In this document: piece after piece, positions 55,901 through 64,000 of the stretch
Layout of the letters: each line of letters begins with the position of its first letter
Numbering within the stretch: position 1 is the stretch's first letter
NCBI RefSeq assembly: GCF_000172555.1
Contig: NZ_ABOX02000039.1
Location: 1 to 64,000 of the forward strand
DNA from: Pedosphaera parvula Ellin514
GTDB lineage: Bacteria; Verrucomicrobiota; Verrucomicrobiia; Limisphaerales; Pedosphaeraceae
Length of the DNA stretch: 64,000 bases
Direction: 5' to 3'
The notes under the pieces: generated by a model
Databases searched by the model: none
What the model saw: the letters and a program-made list of their open reading frames with translations, nothing else
What the model was told of the DNA's origin: nothing
Translations under genes and position numbers: made by a program

Positions 55901-56276
55901 CTCGTTGGAACCAGCGGTGTTGGTCGGATGTATGGTTCAATACAAGTTCGGTAATGACACGCAGGCCTCTTTGATGGGCTTCTCTTATGAAAGTTTTGAA
56001 ATCAGCCAGGGTTCCATATATCGGGTTTATGGAATAATAATCTGCTGTATCGTAACCATCATCCTTGAGCGGGCTGGGATAAAATGGCAACAGCCAGAGT
56101 GCCGTTACCCCCAAGTCCTGAAGGTAATCCAGTTTTTGTGTCAGGCCACGAAAGTCTCCTATGCCGTCGCCGTTACTATCGAAAAATGCCCTGACATGCA
56201 GTTCATAGATAATTGCATTTTTGTACCAAAGTGGGTCTTTATCGAGCAGAATCAGCTGTTTTTTACTTCTTGCCAT
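52884..56276 (-). CDS. treS: trehalose synthase fused to maltokinase (TreS-Mak)
   Basis: A 1130-residue fusion. Residues about 15-550 are TreS, which interconverts maltose and trehalose: [32 protein letters not shown], catalytic Asp in [39 protein letters not shown] and [13 protein letters not shown]. Residues about 570-1115 form the maltokinase (Pep2-like) domain, which phosphorylates maltose with ATP. Its catalytic loop reads [16 protein letters not shown] (Asn about 970), where the kinase consensus has HGD. The metal-site [15 protein letters not shown] is intact. No GlgE, the usual maltose 1-phosphate user, is in the window. It is 159 bp downstream of glgC in the same direction. Confidence 0.93.
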   Translation of the reverse strand: MARSKKQLILLDKDPLWYKNAIIYELHVRAFFDSNGDGIGDFRGLTQKLDYLQDLGVTALWLLPFYPSPLKDDGYDTADYYSINPIYGTLADFKTFIREAHQRGLRVITELVLNHTSDQHRWFQRARRAKTGSPERDFYVWSDTPEKYKNVRIIFNDFEPSNWTWDHVAQAYYWHRFYSHQPDLNYDNPRLHKEIINVLDFWLDLGVDGFRLDAVPYLYEREGTSCDNLPETHEYLKTLRKHLDDKYGDRMLLAEANNWPEIAVTYFGAGKGDECQMAFHFPLMPRLFMAVRMEDRIPIVDIMEQTPPIPETSQWALFLRNHDELTLEMVTDEERDYMYRVYANEAKARINLGIRRRLAPLLGNDRKKIELLNLLLLSMPGTPVVYYGDEIGMGDNIFLGDRNGVRTPMHWSSDKNAGFSRASPQALYFPIILDPEYHYESVNVEAQQRNPHSLLWWMKQVLTLRKRWHAFGQGSLEFLKPNNRKVLAFIRRHEQERILVVANLSRFTQPVELDLSAFKDAIPLELFGRTEFPQITEKPYFLTLGPHMAYWFSLEPRPVGEAKHLPVATPVLTTLTVSDAWEEVFTGRARRELENCLPGYLKLRPWFNGLGREIRSVRIKETIPFNFDSEKGMICIVGVDYVQADPEQYLIPLAFASGKKAEQVGTDYPHLEVARLRLTGREIEGILYDSVCNKAFGSTLLEAIAKRRTFRGNEGELTVTQTFALRTNRDGSPLPKDAMLDKAEHRNTSIQVGEKFLIKLFRKIEAGVNPDLEVGLFLTEKRFSHSPPVAGLLEYQGNTGTSSSIGIATVFVPGSRLAWDLTLDSLGRFFERVRTLPEQSQLSPAVDGTAVSLVDKEIPNGILEILGAFSESVRLLGQRTGELHLALASDLENKDFVPEPFTPYYQRALYQSMRNRTVHCVRYLRGQISHLAGAEAQLLEKVVNSESDILKRLRAIYETRITGMRIRCHGNFHLRQVLDTGKDFMVIDFEGEPAHTLGERRIKRSPMYDVAVMIRSLYYAMHSAVLKQVELGTFHPEDVARLEPWMRFWHFWMSVIFLKSYLQVVGRTDLLPQSREELAVLLQAHLLERAVFETAYEQYHRPDWIKIPMQGLLELLAADNNNESKKSTNP

Positions 56277-56435
56277 CTTTAAAATCTGTTAATTGGCCGG
56301 TATGGGAGACAAGCCTCCCAGGATACCCATGGGAAGGAGGCCACTTTTAAATTTCCACTGCTGAGTCTAACGTTCAAGGGCTTGAAGCGTGTATTCGGGC
56401 TCTCATATGAAGTTCAGTAGATTCTAAAAGGATAG

Positions 56436-57746
56436 CTAAATGGTTGTCCCATGAGGGACTAACCCATTCTTTGGAATGATTACAATTCCATCACGAATGA
56501 AATAGAGGGGGTGATCGAGTTCCTTCGCCTTGCCAACAGGGGAAATGGTGCAGTTGTCACCTATGCGGGCATTCTTATCAATTATGGCATTATCGATCCG
56601 GGTATTCCTGCCAATACCAATCCGGGGCTTGCCTTCCGCTTCATGCTGCTTAATCGAGTTCCCTGTCTCATAGTAATCGCTGCCCATAACAATGGTTCGA
56701 TCCAATTGGGCTGACTCTCCAATGATACTGCGTAAACCTAGAACACTCTGTGTGATTTTGGCGCGCGTGATGATGCAACCTTCCGAGATCAGCGATTGCT
56801 CAATTATGCCGCCGTTAATCTTTGCCGCTGGCAGAAACCTTGGCCTGGTAAAAATCGGGGCGGTCATGTCAAAAATATTAAATCTCGGCTGCAGGGTTGT
56901 GAGATCAAGGTTGGAGTCAAAAAAAGCCCGAATCGTTCCAATATCTTCCCAGGCCCCTTGGAATACATAGGCACAAACGCGGTGTGTGCGAATGGCTTGC
57001 GGAATAACATCCTTGCCAAAGTCATGCAGCGACTCCTCAACGAGGTCAAACAATGCTTTACGACTGAATACGTAAATTCCCATTGAAGCCAGAAACAATT
57101 CCTGATTTCCATGAATGTCCAGCTTCTCGTACCACTCCTGTCCCAGTCGAAATTTGTCCTGAACTGCGGGGTCTTTTGGTTTTTCAACGAACTCGGTGAT
57201 TCGAAAATCCGGATCCATTCGCATAATTCCGAATCCCGGTACCTGGTCGCGTGTGACAGGAATTGTCGATACCGTGACATCGGCTTTGCTCGCAATGTGT
57301 TGCGCGACAATGGTCCGATAATCCATCCGATATAGCTGATCACCACTGAGAATCAGCAGGTAATCAAAATGCAGGTTGGAGAGATGGATGAAATTCTTGC
57401 GCACCGCATCCGCTGTGCCTTGGTACCAGGAAGTATCGGTAAGTGTCTGTTCCGCCGCCAGGATTTCTACGAACCCCGCGGAAAACACATCGAATTTGTA
57501 AGATTGGGAAATATGACGGTGAAGCGAGGCGGAATTGAACTGTGTGAGCAGGAAAATCCTCGGCATGCCGGAGTTAATGCAGTTTGAGATCGGGATATCG
57601 ACGAGCCGGTATTTGCCACCGAGCGGCACTGCGGGTTTGGAACGGTCCTTTGTGAGGGGGAACAAACGCGTGCCTCGACCTCCGCCCAGAATTACAGACA
57701 AAACATTATTGGTTGTGAAAGGTGTCGGCCATTGACTCTGTGCCAT
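56436..57746 (-). CDS. glgC: glucose-1-phosphate adenylyltransferase
   Basis: A 436-residue ADP-glucose pyrophosphorylase: glucose 1-phosphate + ATP to ADP-glucose + PPi, the committed step of bacterial glycogen synthesis. The N-terminal nucleotidyltransferase domain has ILGGGRGTRLFPLTKDRSKP, a PLGGKYRLVDIPISNCINSG segment, WYQGTADAVRKN, LILSGDQLYRMDY and ITEFVEKPKDP. The C-terminal left-handed beta-helix is visible as hexapeptides (GGIIEQSLISEGCII, RNTRIDNAIIDKNARIGD). The protein looks like the plant/cyanobacterial type in length and at its end (YFIRDGIVIIPKNGLVPHGTTI). An AGGGGAG lies about 8 bases before the ATG. It heads the trehalose/glycogen gene group. Confidence 0.95.
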   Translation of the reverse strand: MAQSQWPTPFTTNNVLSVILGGGRGTRLFPLTKDRSKPAVPLGGKYRLVDIPISNCINSGMPRIFLLTQFNSASLHRHISQSYKFDVFSAGFVEILAAEQTLTDTSWYQGTADAVRKNFIHLSNLHFDYLLILSGDQLYRMDYRTIVAQHIASKADVTVSTIPVTRDQVPGFGIMRMDPDFRITEFVEKPKDPAVQDKFRLGQEWYEKLDIHGNQELFLASMGIYVFSRKALFDLVEESLHDFGKDVIPQAIRTHRVCAYVFQGAWEDIGTIRAFFDSNLDLTTLQPRFNIFDMTAPIFTRPRFLPAAKINGGIIEQSLISEGCIITRAKITQSVLGLRSIIGESAQLDRTIVMGSDYYETGNSIKQHEAEGKPRIGIGRNTRIDNAIIDKNARIGDNCTISPVGKAKELDHPLYFIRDGIVIIPKNGLVPHGTTI

Positions 57747-58076
57747 AAAAACTTCTCCCCTGTTTATTATGCCCCGTGGGCGTTTTTCCCTTTGATCCCT
57801 GGAGAAGCGATGCCTTCTCTCTCGATTCGTTCAACATGGGACAGGCCTGCAATCAGTTGTGGGAAGGCGAAAAACCCACTTAAATTTCTTAATTCCATTC
57901 CTTCTTTAGGCTAATTAAACGGAAGAGGTTACGATATGGGGTACATCCCTGACGATAGGCAGTCAATTTGCAACAAAGATGAATGTGAACGGGCGGAGAT
58001 GCTTTATCGAAGAGTGCTTTCTCCTGCTGGATGCAGCACCCAATGCCCAACGAGGAGAGAACGACAAACCTCTACT
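57747..58076. other. 330-bp intergenic region upstream of glgC
   Basis: No convincing gene. It contains the glgC ribosome site (AGGGGAG on the minus strand) and a CATAAT that could be a -10 box without a good -35 partner. A small plus-strand frame starting at 57936 runs into the end of the YVTN gene and shows no family features. I see no tRNA, hairpin or repeat. Confidence 0.5.
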
Positions 58077-59135
58077 CTACTTAAGCTGAACGACTTCGAT
58101 GCCCCAAGGGCCCTTTCCGGTTTTGATTCTCTTGATTTCCCGCGCTGTTTCTACATCAATAACCGAGATGTCATTTGAAGGGCCGTTGGCGACGTAGATG
58201 GTTTTGCCGGAAGGTGAAATGCCGATTCCGCGTGCATGGGGACCAACGGCGACGGATTTGATATATGATTTTCCTGGCACGTCCACGAGGCAAACCGTGC
58301 CTGCGGTGCCAGAAGTGACGTACAGGGTTTTAGCATCCCGTCCGACGGCAATCTCTGTTGGATGGGAACCCTTGGGCAGGGCAACAGTGCTGACCAAGGC
58401 AAGGTTTGTCATGTTGATGATGTTGAGATAGTTGGTGGAAGCAGAAGGCACAAACGCGCTCGCACCATTCGGCATAAACTTAACCATGCGTGGATTGGCT
58501 CCAACAGGATACTGGTCGGCAATCTGATTGTTTCCCGGGTCAATTGAAAAGAGCCAATTATCAGCTTCGCAGGTAACATAAATAAGCTTTCCGTTTGGAG
58601 CAAAGGAGATTCCACCGGGGCCCGTGCCAACGGGAATGACCTTGATAATCTTTCCGCTGGGCATATCCACCACACTTACAGTGGCCATGTCTCGATTGGG
58701 AACGTAAAGATGGAAGCCACTCGGATCCACAAGAAACTGTTCAGGATCGGAGCCAACCGAAAGTCTGCGAACCAGCGCACCTCGTTGCAGATCGATGACA
58801 GCAATTCCATCTGCGGAATGGTCAGGATATTTAACCACATTCCTTTCGGCGTCCAACGGCAGGCTCTCAAAATAGGGACTGCCACTCAAGGCAACGTAAA
58901 GCAATCTTCCATCCGCACTGGCATGAATTCCTCGTGGCCGCCGCCCAACCGGCACGGTGGTCATTACATCACCATTAGGACCATCGATGATGGTGACATC
59001 CCCGGACTTTTCGTTGCTAACGCAAACGACATAGGTGGTGAGTAACCTTTGAGCGAGGCAGGAAGATGCCAGGTTCATTAGGATGATTGAGGCCAAACCC
59101 ATTGTTGCGATGATGTTTCTCATAAGCTTTCCCAT
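58077..59135 (-). CDS. exported YVTN-family beta-propeller protein
   Basis: A 352-residue protein with a signal peptide (IIATMGLASIILMNLASSCLAQ) and about seven repeats of ~42 residues such as GDVTIIDGPNGDVMTTVPVG, PRGIHASADGRLLYVALSG, and TIYVANGPSNDISVIDVET. This is the YncE/YVTN lactonase-like propeller. Members of the family act as exported binding scaffolds; some bind DNA or metals, and most have no known activity. It is the last gene of a minus-strand run after the DegT-family gene, with a 169-bp gap. The second Met (MRNII, four codons in) is an equally good start. Confidence 0.88.
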   Translation of the reverse strand: MGKLMRNIIATMGLASIILMNLASSCLAQRLLTTYVVCVSNEKSGDVTIIDGPNGDVMTTVPVGRRPRGIHASADGRLLYVALSGSPYFESLPLDAERNVVKYPDHSADGIAVIDLQRGALVRRLSVGSDPEQFLVDPSGFHLYVPNRDMATVSVVDMPSGKIIKVIPVGTGPGGISFAPNGKLIYVTCEADNWLFSIDPGNNQIADQYPVGANPRMVKFMPNGASAFVPSASTNYLNIINMTNLALVSTVALPKGSHPTEIAVGRDAKTLYVTSGTAGTVCLVDVPGKSYIKSVAVGPHARGIGISPSGKTIYVANGPSNDISVIDVETAREIKRIKTGKGPWGIEVVQLK

Positions 59136-59304
59136 TTGAAAAAGTCCGCTGCAAAAGTTTCCTGGATACGGCTATTGTTTGGTTATGAAAATGTTGCTGC
59201 CGACTTGGACGTGATTTTATCCTCCCTCACGATCGTGAATATGGGTATTTTACCGACCCTGAATAACAGTGCGTGTTTGGTTTGGCGCTAAGAATAGTTG
59301 CCTG

Positions 59305-60633
59305 TCAGGCTGTAAAATGGCGCGTCACTTTTCGGATTCCAGCTCCAATTCCGCGGATGTAATCTTCATCCATCGCTTGATTGATGCGAATAAGCACACA
59401 GGTTTCTAAAATTGCCTCCGCCTCCGGGCAGGAGATTTTAGTATAATCCATTTTTGTCAGGCCCATCTCCCGAATGGGCCAGCGTCCGGCAAAGAACGAA
59501 TGGTTTTGGAATAACGGTTTTTTATAAAGTGGTTCAGGGATATATCCAGCGCTCGCGGCGATACCTTCGGCATTCAGAGCCTTCACAAACTGTTCACGCC
59601 CACAATGGATGAATTTCGGCTGAATTCTGAGTATATAGGAATAATAGGAACAGCGATCCCGTTCATCCACCTGATGTGCAGTAATGCCTGGAAGCCCCTG
59701 TATTTCTCTCGTAAGCAGATTTCCGAGTTTGGCTCGTTGGGCGGCAATTCCCTGCATACGAGTCATTTGGGCCGCAGCAAAGGCAGCTTGCAGTTCGCTC
59801 ATCCGATAATTGGTCGCCAGGATTTCGGTAGCTTGTTTGACATTGTTGCGATCAATCCCTTTGTCGGCAAACGGTTGCAGTCGTTGCCCAAACCGTTCGT
59901 CGTTGGACGCAACAATTCCACCCTCTCCGCAGGTTATTTGTTTGGAATCCTGTAGCGACCAACAAGCGATGTGTCCGATGGTGCCGACTGGCTTGCCTTG
60001 ATACGCGGCACCCCAGGCTTGGGCACAATCCTCGATCAGAATTAAACCGTGTTGATCCGCCACTTGCTTCAGTTGATTGAGCTTGCTTGGGTTGCCAGCC
60101 AAATGAACGGCAATGATGGCTTTGGTGCGGGAGGTAATTTTGCGCTCAACATCAGCAATCTCCAGGTTGTAGTCGTGCGGATTCAGGTCGGCAAAAACCG
60201 GAACTGCCTGCTGGAAGAGAATTCCGATGACCGTTCCCATGTCGGTGATCGGGGTGGTGATGACTTCGTCCCCGGGGCCTATACCCGCAGCGGCAATCGC
60301 AACGTGTACAGCGGCTGTACCTGAAGAGCAGGTCATAACATGTTTCAACGGATAGTGCTCCCTGAAACGCTGGATCAGCAGGGTTGTTTGCGGTGCTTTC
60401 CAGTATAACAGAGTCGATTGGCTTAGCAGGGATAACAGGCGCTCCCGTTCTGGCTCACCCCAACGGATTAGCTTTTGAGACGGGTTCTTCAATGACTTGC
60501 TGCCGCCTTCAATAGCCAGTTTGGTGGCATCATCCGACTTAAGATCCACTCCTTCGGCTGGCAGTTGGCTCGCTAGAAGCGTGGCGGAAGTGACAGCAAT
60601 AAATTGTCTTCGAGACAGGTCGCGAGGTGACAT
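59305..60633 (-). CDS. DegT/DnrJ/EryC1-family aminotransferase with Tat signal
   Basis: A 442-residue fold-type I PLP enzyme. Residues 1-28 carry a textbook Tat motif, LSRRQFIAVTSATLLAS. The aminotransferase core has TCSSGTAAVHVAIAAAGIGPG, DEVITTPITDMGT, the Asp partner of PLP in LIEDCAQAWGA (Asp 202) and the Schiff-base Lys in SLQDSKQITCGEGG (Lys 231). The family makes amino sugars (sugar 4- or 3-transamination) or, with variant residues, dehydrates sugars. Tat export would carry it folded and PLP-loaded to the periplasm, unusual for a nucleotide-sugar enzyme. It lies between the sulfatase and the propeller gene in the same direction. The natural substrate is unknown. Confidence 0.88.
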   Translation of the reverse strand: MSPRDLSRRQFIAVTSATLLASQLPAEGVDLKSDDATKLAIEGGSKSLKNPSQKLIRWGEPERERLLSLLSQSTLLYWKAPQTTLLIQRFREHYPLKHVMTCSSGTAAVHVAIAAAGIGPGDEVITTPITDMGTVIGILFQQAVPVFADLNPHDYNLEIADVERKITSRTKAIIAVHLAGNPSKLNQLKQVADQHGLILIEDCAQAWGAAYQGKPVGTIGHIACWSLQDSKQITCGEGGIVASNDERFGQRLQPFADKGIDRNNVKQATEILATNYRMSELQAAFAAAQMTRMQGIAAQRAKLGNLLTREIQGLPGITAHQVDERDRCSYYSYILRIQPKFIHCGREQFVKALNAEGIAASAGYIPEPLYKKPLFQNHSFFAGRWPIREMGLTKMDYTKISCPEAEAILETCVLIRINQAMDEDYIRGIGAGIRKVTRHFTA

Positions 60634-60730
60634 AAATTTTGAGTTGAATGCACATCACATTATCCAAAAGCTTCGATGCTGCCAGCCTTTTCCAAACCCG
60701 GATATTGAAACAATGGCAAGTATGTATTGC

Positions 60731-60754
60731 TTCCTGAACAGATTGATTCAGGAA
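60731..60754. repeat. inverted repeat between sulfatase and DegT-family genes
   Basis: TTCCTGA (60731-60737) and TCAGGAA (60748-60754) form a perfect 7-bp stem with a 10-base loop, 36 bp past the sulfatase stop. There is no T-run, so it is not a classical terminator. It may be an mRNA stabilising hairpin or an operator. Confidence 0.35.
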
Positions 60755-60789
60755 AACTGTTTGTTAAACCATCCGGGACTAAACCTCCG

Positions 60790-62223
60790 CTACGGAGTGT
60801 AGGGAATTATTCCATTGGCATTCAGTTTGTAGCCCCAGCGGTCAAGGTAAGCCTGACCTGGCAAAAACTGGTCGTTTGCCTCCGCCAGTTTTTGCAGGAG
60901 GATCTTTTCCAAATCTTCCTCGAGCTGAGCACATTCCGGCTGGCCTACCAGGTTGTCCATTTGCGCAGGGTCCTCCAGGTTGTCGAACAAAAGCCAGGGT
61001 CCATTCAAATCGCGGACGTACGTATAACGGGTGGTGCGGATGCCTCTGTATTCCCGGCCGCCATGTTGACGGCTATATTCTCCGAACGGCACAGGACAAC
61101 TGATGAGAGTCGCACCATCCGACGGATTTACATCCCCCTGAAGATAGGCGCTATAGTCAATACCCTCAACGGTGTTGGGCACTGGTGCCCCGCATAATCC
61201 AAGAATGGTGGGCATGAAGTCGGGCGAGTTGAAAGGGGCATCCAGTTTCCTCGGCTGAGTCCCGAGCCCAGCCGGCCAGCGCATCAGTAGAGGCACACGG
61301 ATTGATTCATCAAAAGGATGCTGCTTTTTTACCAGTCCATGGGAGTGGAGCATGTCTCCATGGTCTGAGGTAAATATGACCAGCGTGTTGGTTTCCAACC
61401 CGGTATCCTTGAGAGTTTGCAAAAGCGTTCCCACGCAGCTATCGATTGCTGTGCAGTGAGAATAGTATCCGGCCAGATTTGTTTGTGCGGACGCACGCAT
61501 TCCGGGCGGAACGTTGAGGCGGGTTTTTATTTTCGCAGCCTGATATTGAGAACGATATGTTGCTGGAGCTGTCTGGTAGGGATCGTGCGGCGGTCCCCAT
61601 GAAAGATAAAGAAAGAATGGCTTTTTAGCGTGGGAATGATTGCGTAAATACTGAGATGCGTCATGGGTTTGAGCAAACACGTCATAACCATCCCATTTCA
61701 GTTTGAACGGAAGGTCAGCGAAATAAAAGGAGTTGTTATATTGGTGAGTGCATTCGAGTACTTTCCAATAATCAAAATTTTGCCGGCGCTCGCGGGGAAT
61801 GAACTGAGACCGCCCATGGCCATCCAGATGCCATTTGCCGATGCAAGCCGTGTCATAACCTGCTTGATGCAAAACCTTGGAAAGTGTGATGGCCTTCGGA
61901 GAAAGCGGGACGTCATTCACGAAGACTCCGTGAGTCAGAGCCCGTTGGCCGGTCATGAGTGACGCACGGGTTGGAGAGCAAACGGGCACACTCGAAACCG
62001 CATTCACAAAATCGACACTCTCACTTTGAAGATGATCCAGATGCGGGGTTTTAACATCTGGATTGCCGTTATAACCCATGGCTTCTGCCCGCCATTGGTC
62101 AGCAATTATGAACAGAACGTTTGGGGGTTGAGTCGCGGCACAGCTTGTCGAGCCTGCCGAAATAAGGAATAGAAAAAGCCACAGCAACGGTACATTAAAA
62201 CGCGTTAAGAATGTACTCAACAT
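60790..62223 (-). CDS. exported sulfatase (formylglycine type)
   Basis: A 477-residue sulfatase starting MLSTFLTRFNVPLLW. A signal peptide runs to about residue 30 (LFLFLISAGSTSCAA); a lipoprotein Cys at STSC is possible but the box is poor. The core has NVLFIIADQWRAEAMG (metal Asp 42), the formylglycine motif VCSPTRASLMTG (Cys 82), TACIGKWHLDG and IFTSDHGDMLHSHGLVKKQ. It removes sulfate esters from carbohydrates in the periplasm or outside the cell. An anaerobic or FGE-type maturase must be encoded elsewhere. A Met 15 codons upstream is in frame, but the chosen start puts the signal peptide at the N-terminus. Confidence 0.93.
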   Translation of the reverse strand: MLSTFLTRFNVPLLWLFLFLISAGSTSCAATQPPNVLFIIADQWRAEAMGYNGNPDVKTPHLDHLQSESVDFVNAVSSVPVCSPTRASLMTGQRALTHGVFVNDVPLSPKAITLSKVLHQAGYDTACIGKWHLDGHGRSQFIPRERRQNFDYWKVLECTHQYNNSFYFADLPFKLKWDGYDVFAQTHDASQYLRNHSHAKKPFFLYLSWGPPHDPYQTAPATYRSQYQAAKIKTRLNVPPGMRASAQTNLAGYYSHCTAIDSCVGTLLQTLKDTGLETNTLVIFTSDHGDMLHSHGLVKKQHPFDESIRVPLLMRWPAGLGTQPRKLDAPFNSPDFMPTILGLCGAPVPNTVEGIDYSAYLQGDVNPSDGATLISCPVPFGEYSRQHGGREYRGIRTTRYTYVRDLNGPWLLFDNLEDPAQMDNLVGQPECAQLEEDLEKILLQKLAEANDQFLPGQAYLDRWGYKLNANGIIPYTP

Positions 62224-62365
62224 TTTTCGATTGTATTTCCAACTATGCTCTATGGAAGCGAAAAACATAAATAGGTTAAAATTAAATTGCCAGTAGACTT
62301 CTCGGTTCGGCGGAACGTTTCAGTGCCAAATTCCATGCGCTGGTGCGCTGCAATCTGTTTCCAAT

Positions 62366-62393
62366 GGCGGCACGGCATTGCCACCGTGCCGCC
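62366..62393. repeat. GC-rich perfect hairpin (REP-like or terminator)
   Basis: GGCGGCACGG (62366-62375) and CCGTGCCGCC (62384-62393) form a perfect 10-bp stem with an 8-base loop, followed by TTTAGG on the plus strand. It lies 26 bp after the stop of the aldolase/dehydrogenase gene. The T-run is too short for a standard terminator; it could belong to a repetitive extragenic palindrome family. Confidence 0.6.
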
Positions 62394-62418
62394 TTTAGGA
62401 GCCTTGGTTGTTGTGCGG

Positions 62419-64000
62419 TTACCTGAGGAAAGCCTCGTGCAGTCCGCCATCCACGGTGATTACCTGTCCGGTTGTTTTGGAGAGACGCTTCGTCAGCAAC
62501 AGGAAGAACGCTTCCGCCTGGTCAGCCGGGGTGATCGGATTCTTGGTTAACGTGCGATCCGCATAAAACTTCGCCAGCTTGGTGGTGAGTGACTCAGTCG
62601 CTTCGGTTTCAGCATATGGAATGTTGTATTTCGCCAGGCTCGCAATCACACGGTCCCGCGGGAACATGGAGCTACCTTGAACCACCGTCGCTGGCGCCAC
62701 TCCGTTCACTCGAACGAGCGGTGAAAGTTCGATCGCCAGTTCCCGAACCAAGTGATTTGCTGCTGCCTTGGAAGCGTCATAGGCAACCGAGCCTTTCTTG
62801 GCGACAACCGCATTGGCACTGGTGGTCAGCACCAAATTGCCGGAGAGACCCTGTTCCTTCCAAGTCTTGAAGGCTTCATCAGCCACGATGTAGCTGCCGG
62901 TCACATTGATGGCAAAAGTAAGCGCCCACTTGTCATCCGGAATGTGGCCGGTGGTGTCTGGAGCCACGAAGATGCCGGCGGTGATGGCCAGGGAATCAAA
63001 GCCACCATAGGCCAGCGCCACCTGGTCAAGCATCACGCGAACGCTGGCGCGATTGGTGATGTCACAAGCCAGGCCAATGGCGGGGCCGCAATTGGAAAGA
63101 CCTGTTCCCGCCACCCCAATGCCCAAACCATATTTGTCCGTTATTTCCTTGGCCGTTACCTGCGCAGCTTGAGCATTCACATCCACACAAACGATATGAG
63201 CGCCTTCCTTCACCAAACGATGCGCCACCTCTTTACCGATGCCTGAACCTGCACCAATCACGACGATAATCTGACGCGCCAATTCCTTCTCAGCCGGCAT
63301 CCGCTGGAGCTTCGCTTCTTCCAACAACCAATATTCGATATCGAATGCCTCCTGCTGCGGCAAGGCGATATACTTATCAATCGCTTCGGAACCGCGCATG
63401 ACTTCCACTGCGCAGTTGTAGAACTCAGCCGTCACACGCGATTCGCTCTTATCCTTGCCCCACGCCACCATGCCCAATCCAGGAATGAGAATCACCGTGG
63501 GATTGGGATCGCGCATGGCAGGGGAGTTCGGGCGCTTGCACTTGTTGTAATAATCGGCGTAGTCCTTCCGATATTGTTCCAAACCGGCGGTCAATTTCTT
63601 CTTAAGCAACTCAACGTGCTTGTCAATTGAAGCCTCGTCGCAACTGCCAGATTCAAGAGGGATATAGAGCGGCTTGATCTTCGTGCGGAGAAAATGATCG
63701 GGGCAACTCGTTCCAAGTTCGGCCAAACGCGCTGCATCTTTCGAGTTTACGAAGCGCAGGATTTTTTCATCATCCTGGATGGTGCCAATAAAACGCTTTT
63801 GCTGGCTTACCTGGCCGCGCAGCCAGGGCAGCAGTTTCGCAAACACCTTGTTGCGCAAAGCTTCGGGAAGCGTATTATGAATTTGACCGCCGAACGCAGT
63901 CTGGTCGCCACCTTTTTCGGCATACTTCTTTTCGATGTATTGGGCCGCCTTCTCAATCAATTCCAGCGAACGAAAATAACATTCCTTTTCATCGTCGGAC
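62419..64000 (-). CDS. bifunctional rhamnulose-1-phosphate aldolase/short-chain dehydrogenase, 3' part
   Basis: About 526 residues are visible; the frame stays open to the window edge, so the N-terminal aldolase part is cut off. The visible aldolase end has YFRSLELIEKAAQYI, RPNSPAMRDPNPTVILIPG, and GMVAWGKDKSESRVTAEFY. An SDR domain follows from about residue 240: IIVVIGAGSGIGKEVAHRL, ITAGIFVAPDTTGH, TTSANAVVAKKGSVAYDASKAA, and a C-terminal ITVDGGLHEAFLR. This fusion is known for L-rhamnose (and related deoxysugar) catabolism. It splits L-rhamnulose 1-phosphate to dihydroxyacetone phosphate and lactaldehyde and handles the aldehyde or the free sugar by oxidation. No other rhamnose gene is in the window. 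Confidence 0.9.
   Translation of the reverse strand, partial: SDDEKECYFRSLELIEKAAQYIEKKYAEKGGDQTAFGGQIHNTLPEALRNKVFAKLLPWLRGQVSQQKRFIGTIQDDEKILRFVNSKDAARLAELGTSCPDHFLRTKIKPLYIPLESGSCDEASIDKHVELLKKKLTAGLEQYRKDYADYYNKCKRPNSPAMRDPNPTVILIPGLGMVAWGKDKSESRVTAEFYNCAVEVMRGSEAIDKYIALPQQEAFDIEYWLLEEAKLQRMPAEKELARQIIVVIGAGSGIGKEVAHRLVKEGAHIVCVDVNAQAAQVTAKEITDKYGLGIGVAGTGLSNCGPAIGLACDITNRASVRVMLDQVALAYGGFDSLAITAGIFVAPDTTGHIPDDKWALTFAINVTGSYIVADEAFKTWKEQGLSGNLVLTTSANAVVAKKGSVAYDASKAAANHLVRELAIELSPLVRVNGVAPATVVQGSSMFPRDRVIASLAKYNIPYAETEATESLTTKLAKFYADRTLTKNPITPADQAEAFFLLLTKRLSKTTGQVITVDGGLHEAFLR

Noticed and set aside
55311-56282. 323-codon plus-strand open frame opposite treS
   Set aside because: Lies within the conserved GH13 domain of TreS on the other strand, has no recognisable domain and no ribosome site.
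57936-58178. 80-codon plus-strand frame upstream of glgC with a purine-rich stretch before its ATG
   Set aside because: Overlaps the conserved end of the YVTN propeller gene by about 100 bp, and the non-overlapping part shows no protein-like pattern or family match.
1-64000. tRNA, rRNA, CRISPR arrays, prophage or insertion-sequence genes
   Set aside because: Intergenic spaces are short and none shows tRNA arms, regular spacer-repeat units, transposase motifs or terminal inverted repeats.

Overview
The window looks like a chromosomal segment of a free-living heterotrophic bacterium, most probably a Verrucomicrobiota member of the Pedosphaera type. This is an inference from gene content: very long exported repeat proteins with a recurring C-terminal module, a formylglycine sulfatase, a ThuA-like exported protein, a Tat-exported DegT-type protein and a bifunctional rhamnulose-phosphate aldolase/dehydrogenase. 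No rRNA, tRNA, CRISPR array, phage or insertion sequence was seen.

Layout. (1) Positions 2-24357, plus strand: an exported giant-protein locus. It holds the 3' end of an Ala-rich protein, an interrupted gene for a ~3,150-residue beta-propeller/PA14 protein, a 913-residue RTX/Calx-beta protein, a lipoprotein PpiC-type prolyl isomerase, and a 3,281-residue mosaic of cadherin-like repeats, beta-helix, lamin-tail domain and FG-GAP repeats. A strong hairpin terminator follows. (2) 24444-28521: the YbbA/YbbP-type ABC exporter, divergent from a TesA-type esterase. (3) 28585-36808, minus strand: a compact eleven-gene operon for NAD and ADP-ribose metabolism. Order of transcription is NrtR-type regulator, PARG-like macrodomain protein, DUF1152, nicotinamidase, Nudix ADP-ribose pyrophosphatase, DUF457-type membrane hydrolase, two unknown membrane proteins, two ADP-ribosylglycohydrolases and KptA. 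Its promoter carries a palindrome exactly between the -35 and -10 boxes. (4) 36974-40939: ThuA-like protein, cardiolipin synthase and a CHASE3 histidine kinase. (5) 41113-57746: glycogen, maltodextrin and trehalose metabolism: debranching enzyme (frameshifted), GT4 glycosyltransferase, SDR, TreY (frameshifted), GH57/DUF3536, TreZ, TreS-maltokinase fusion and GlgC. (6) 58077-64000: YVTN propeller protein, Tat-exported DegT-family protein, sulfatase, and the partial aldolase/dehydrogenase.

How the parts work together. Region 5 offers two routes to trehalose: TreY/TreZ from glucan ends, and TreS from maltose with a fused maltokinase. GlgC and the debranching enzyme supply and remodel the glucan. 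Region 3 looks like a regulated unit that removes ADP-ribose from macromolecules (PARG-like, two DraG-like), breaks free ADP-ribose down to AMP and ribose 5-phosphate (Nudix) and deamidates the released nicotinamide (PncA). KptA, DUF1152 and the membrane proteins have no settled role in it and are the main novelty of the window. Three genes carry lesions (an in-frame stop and two single-base frameshifts), so either sequence quality or real gene decay needs consideration.
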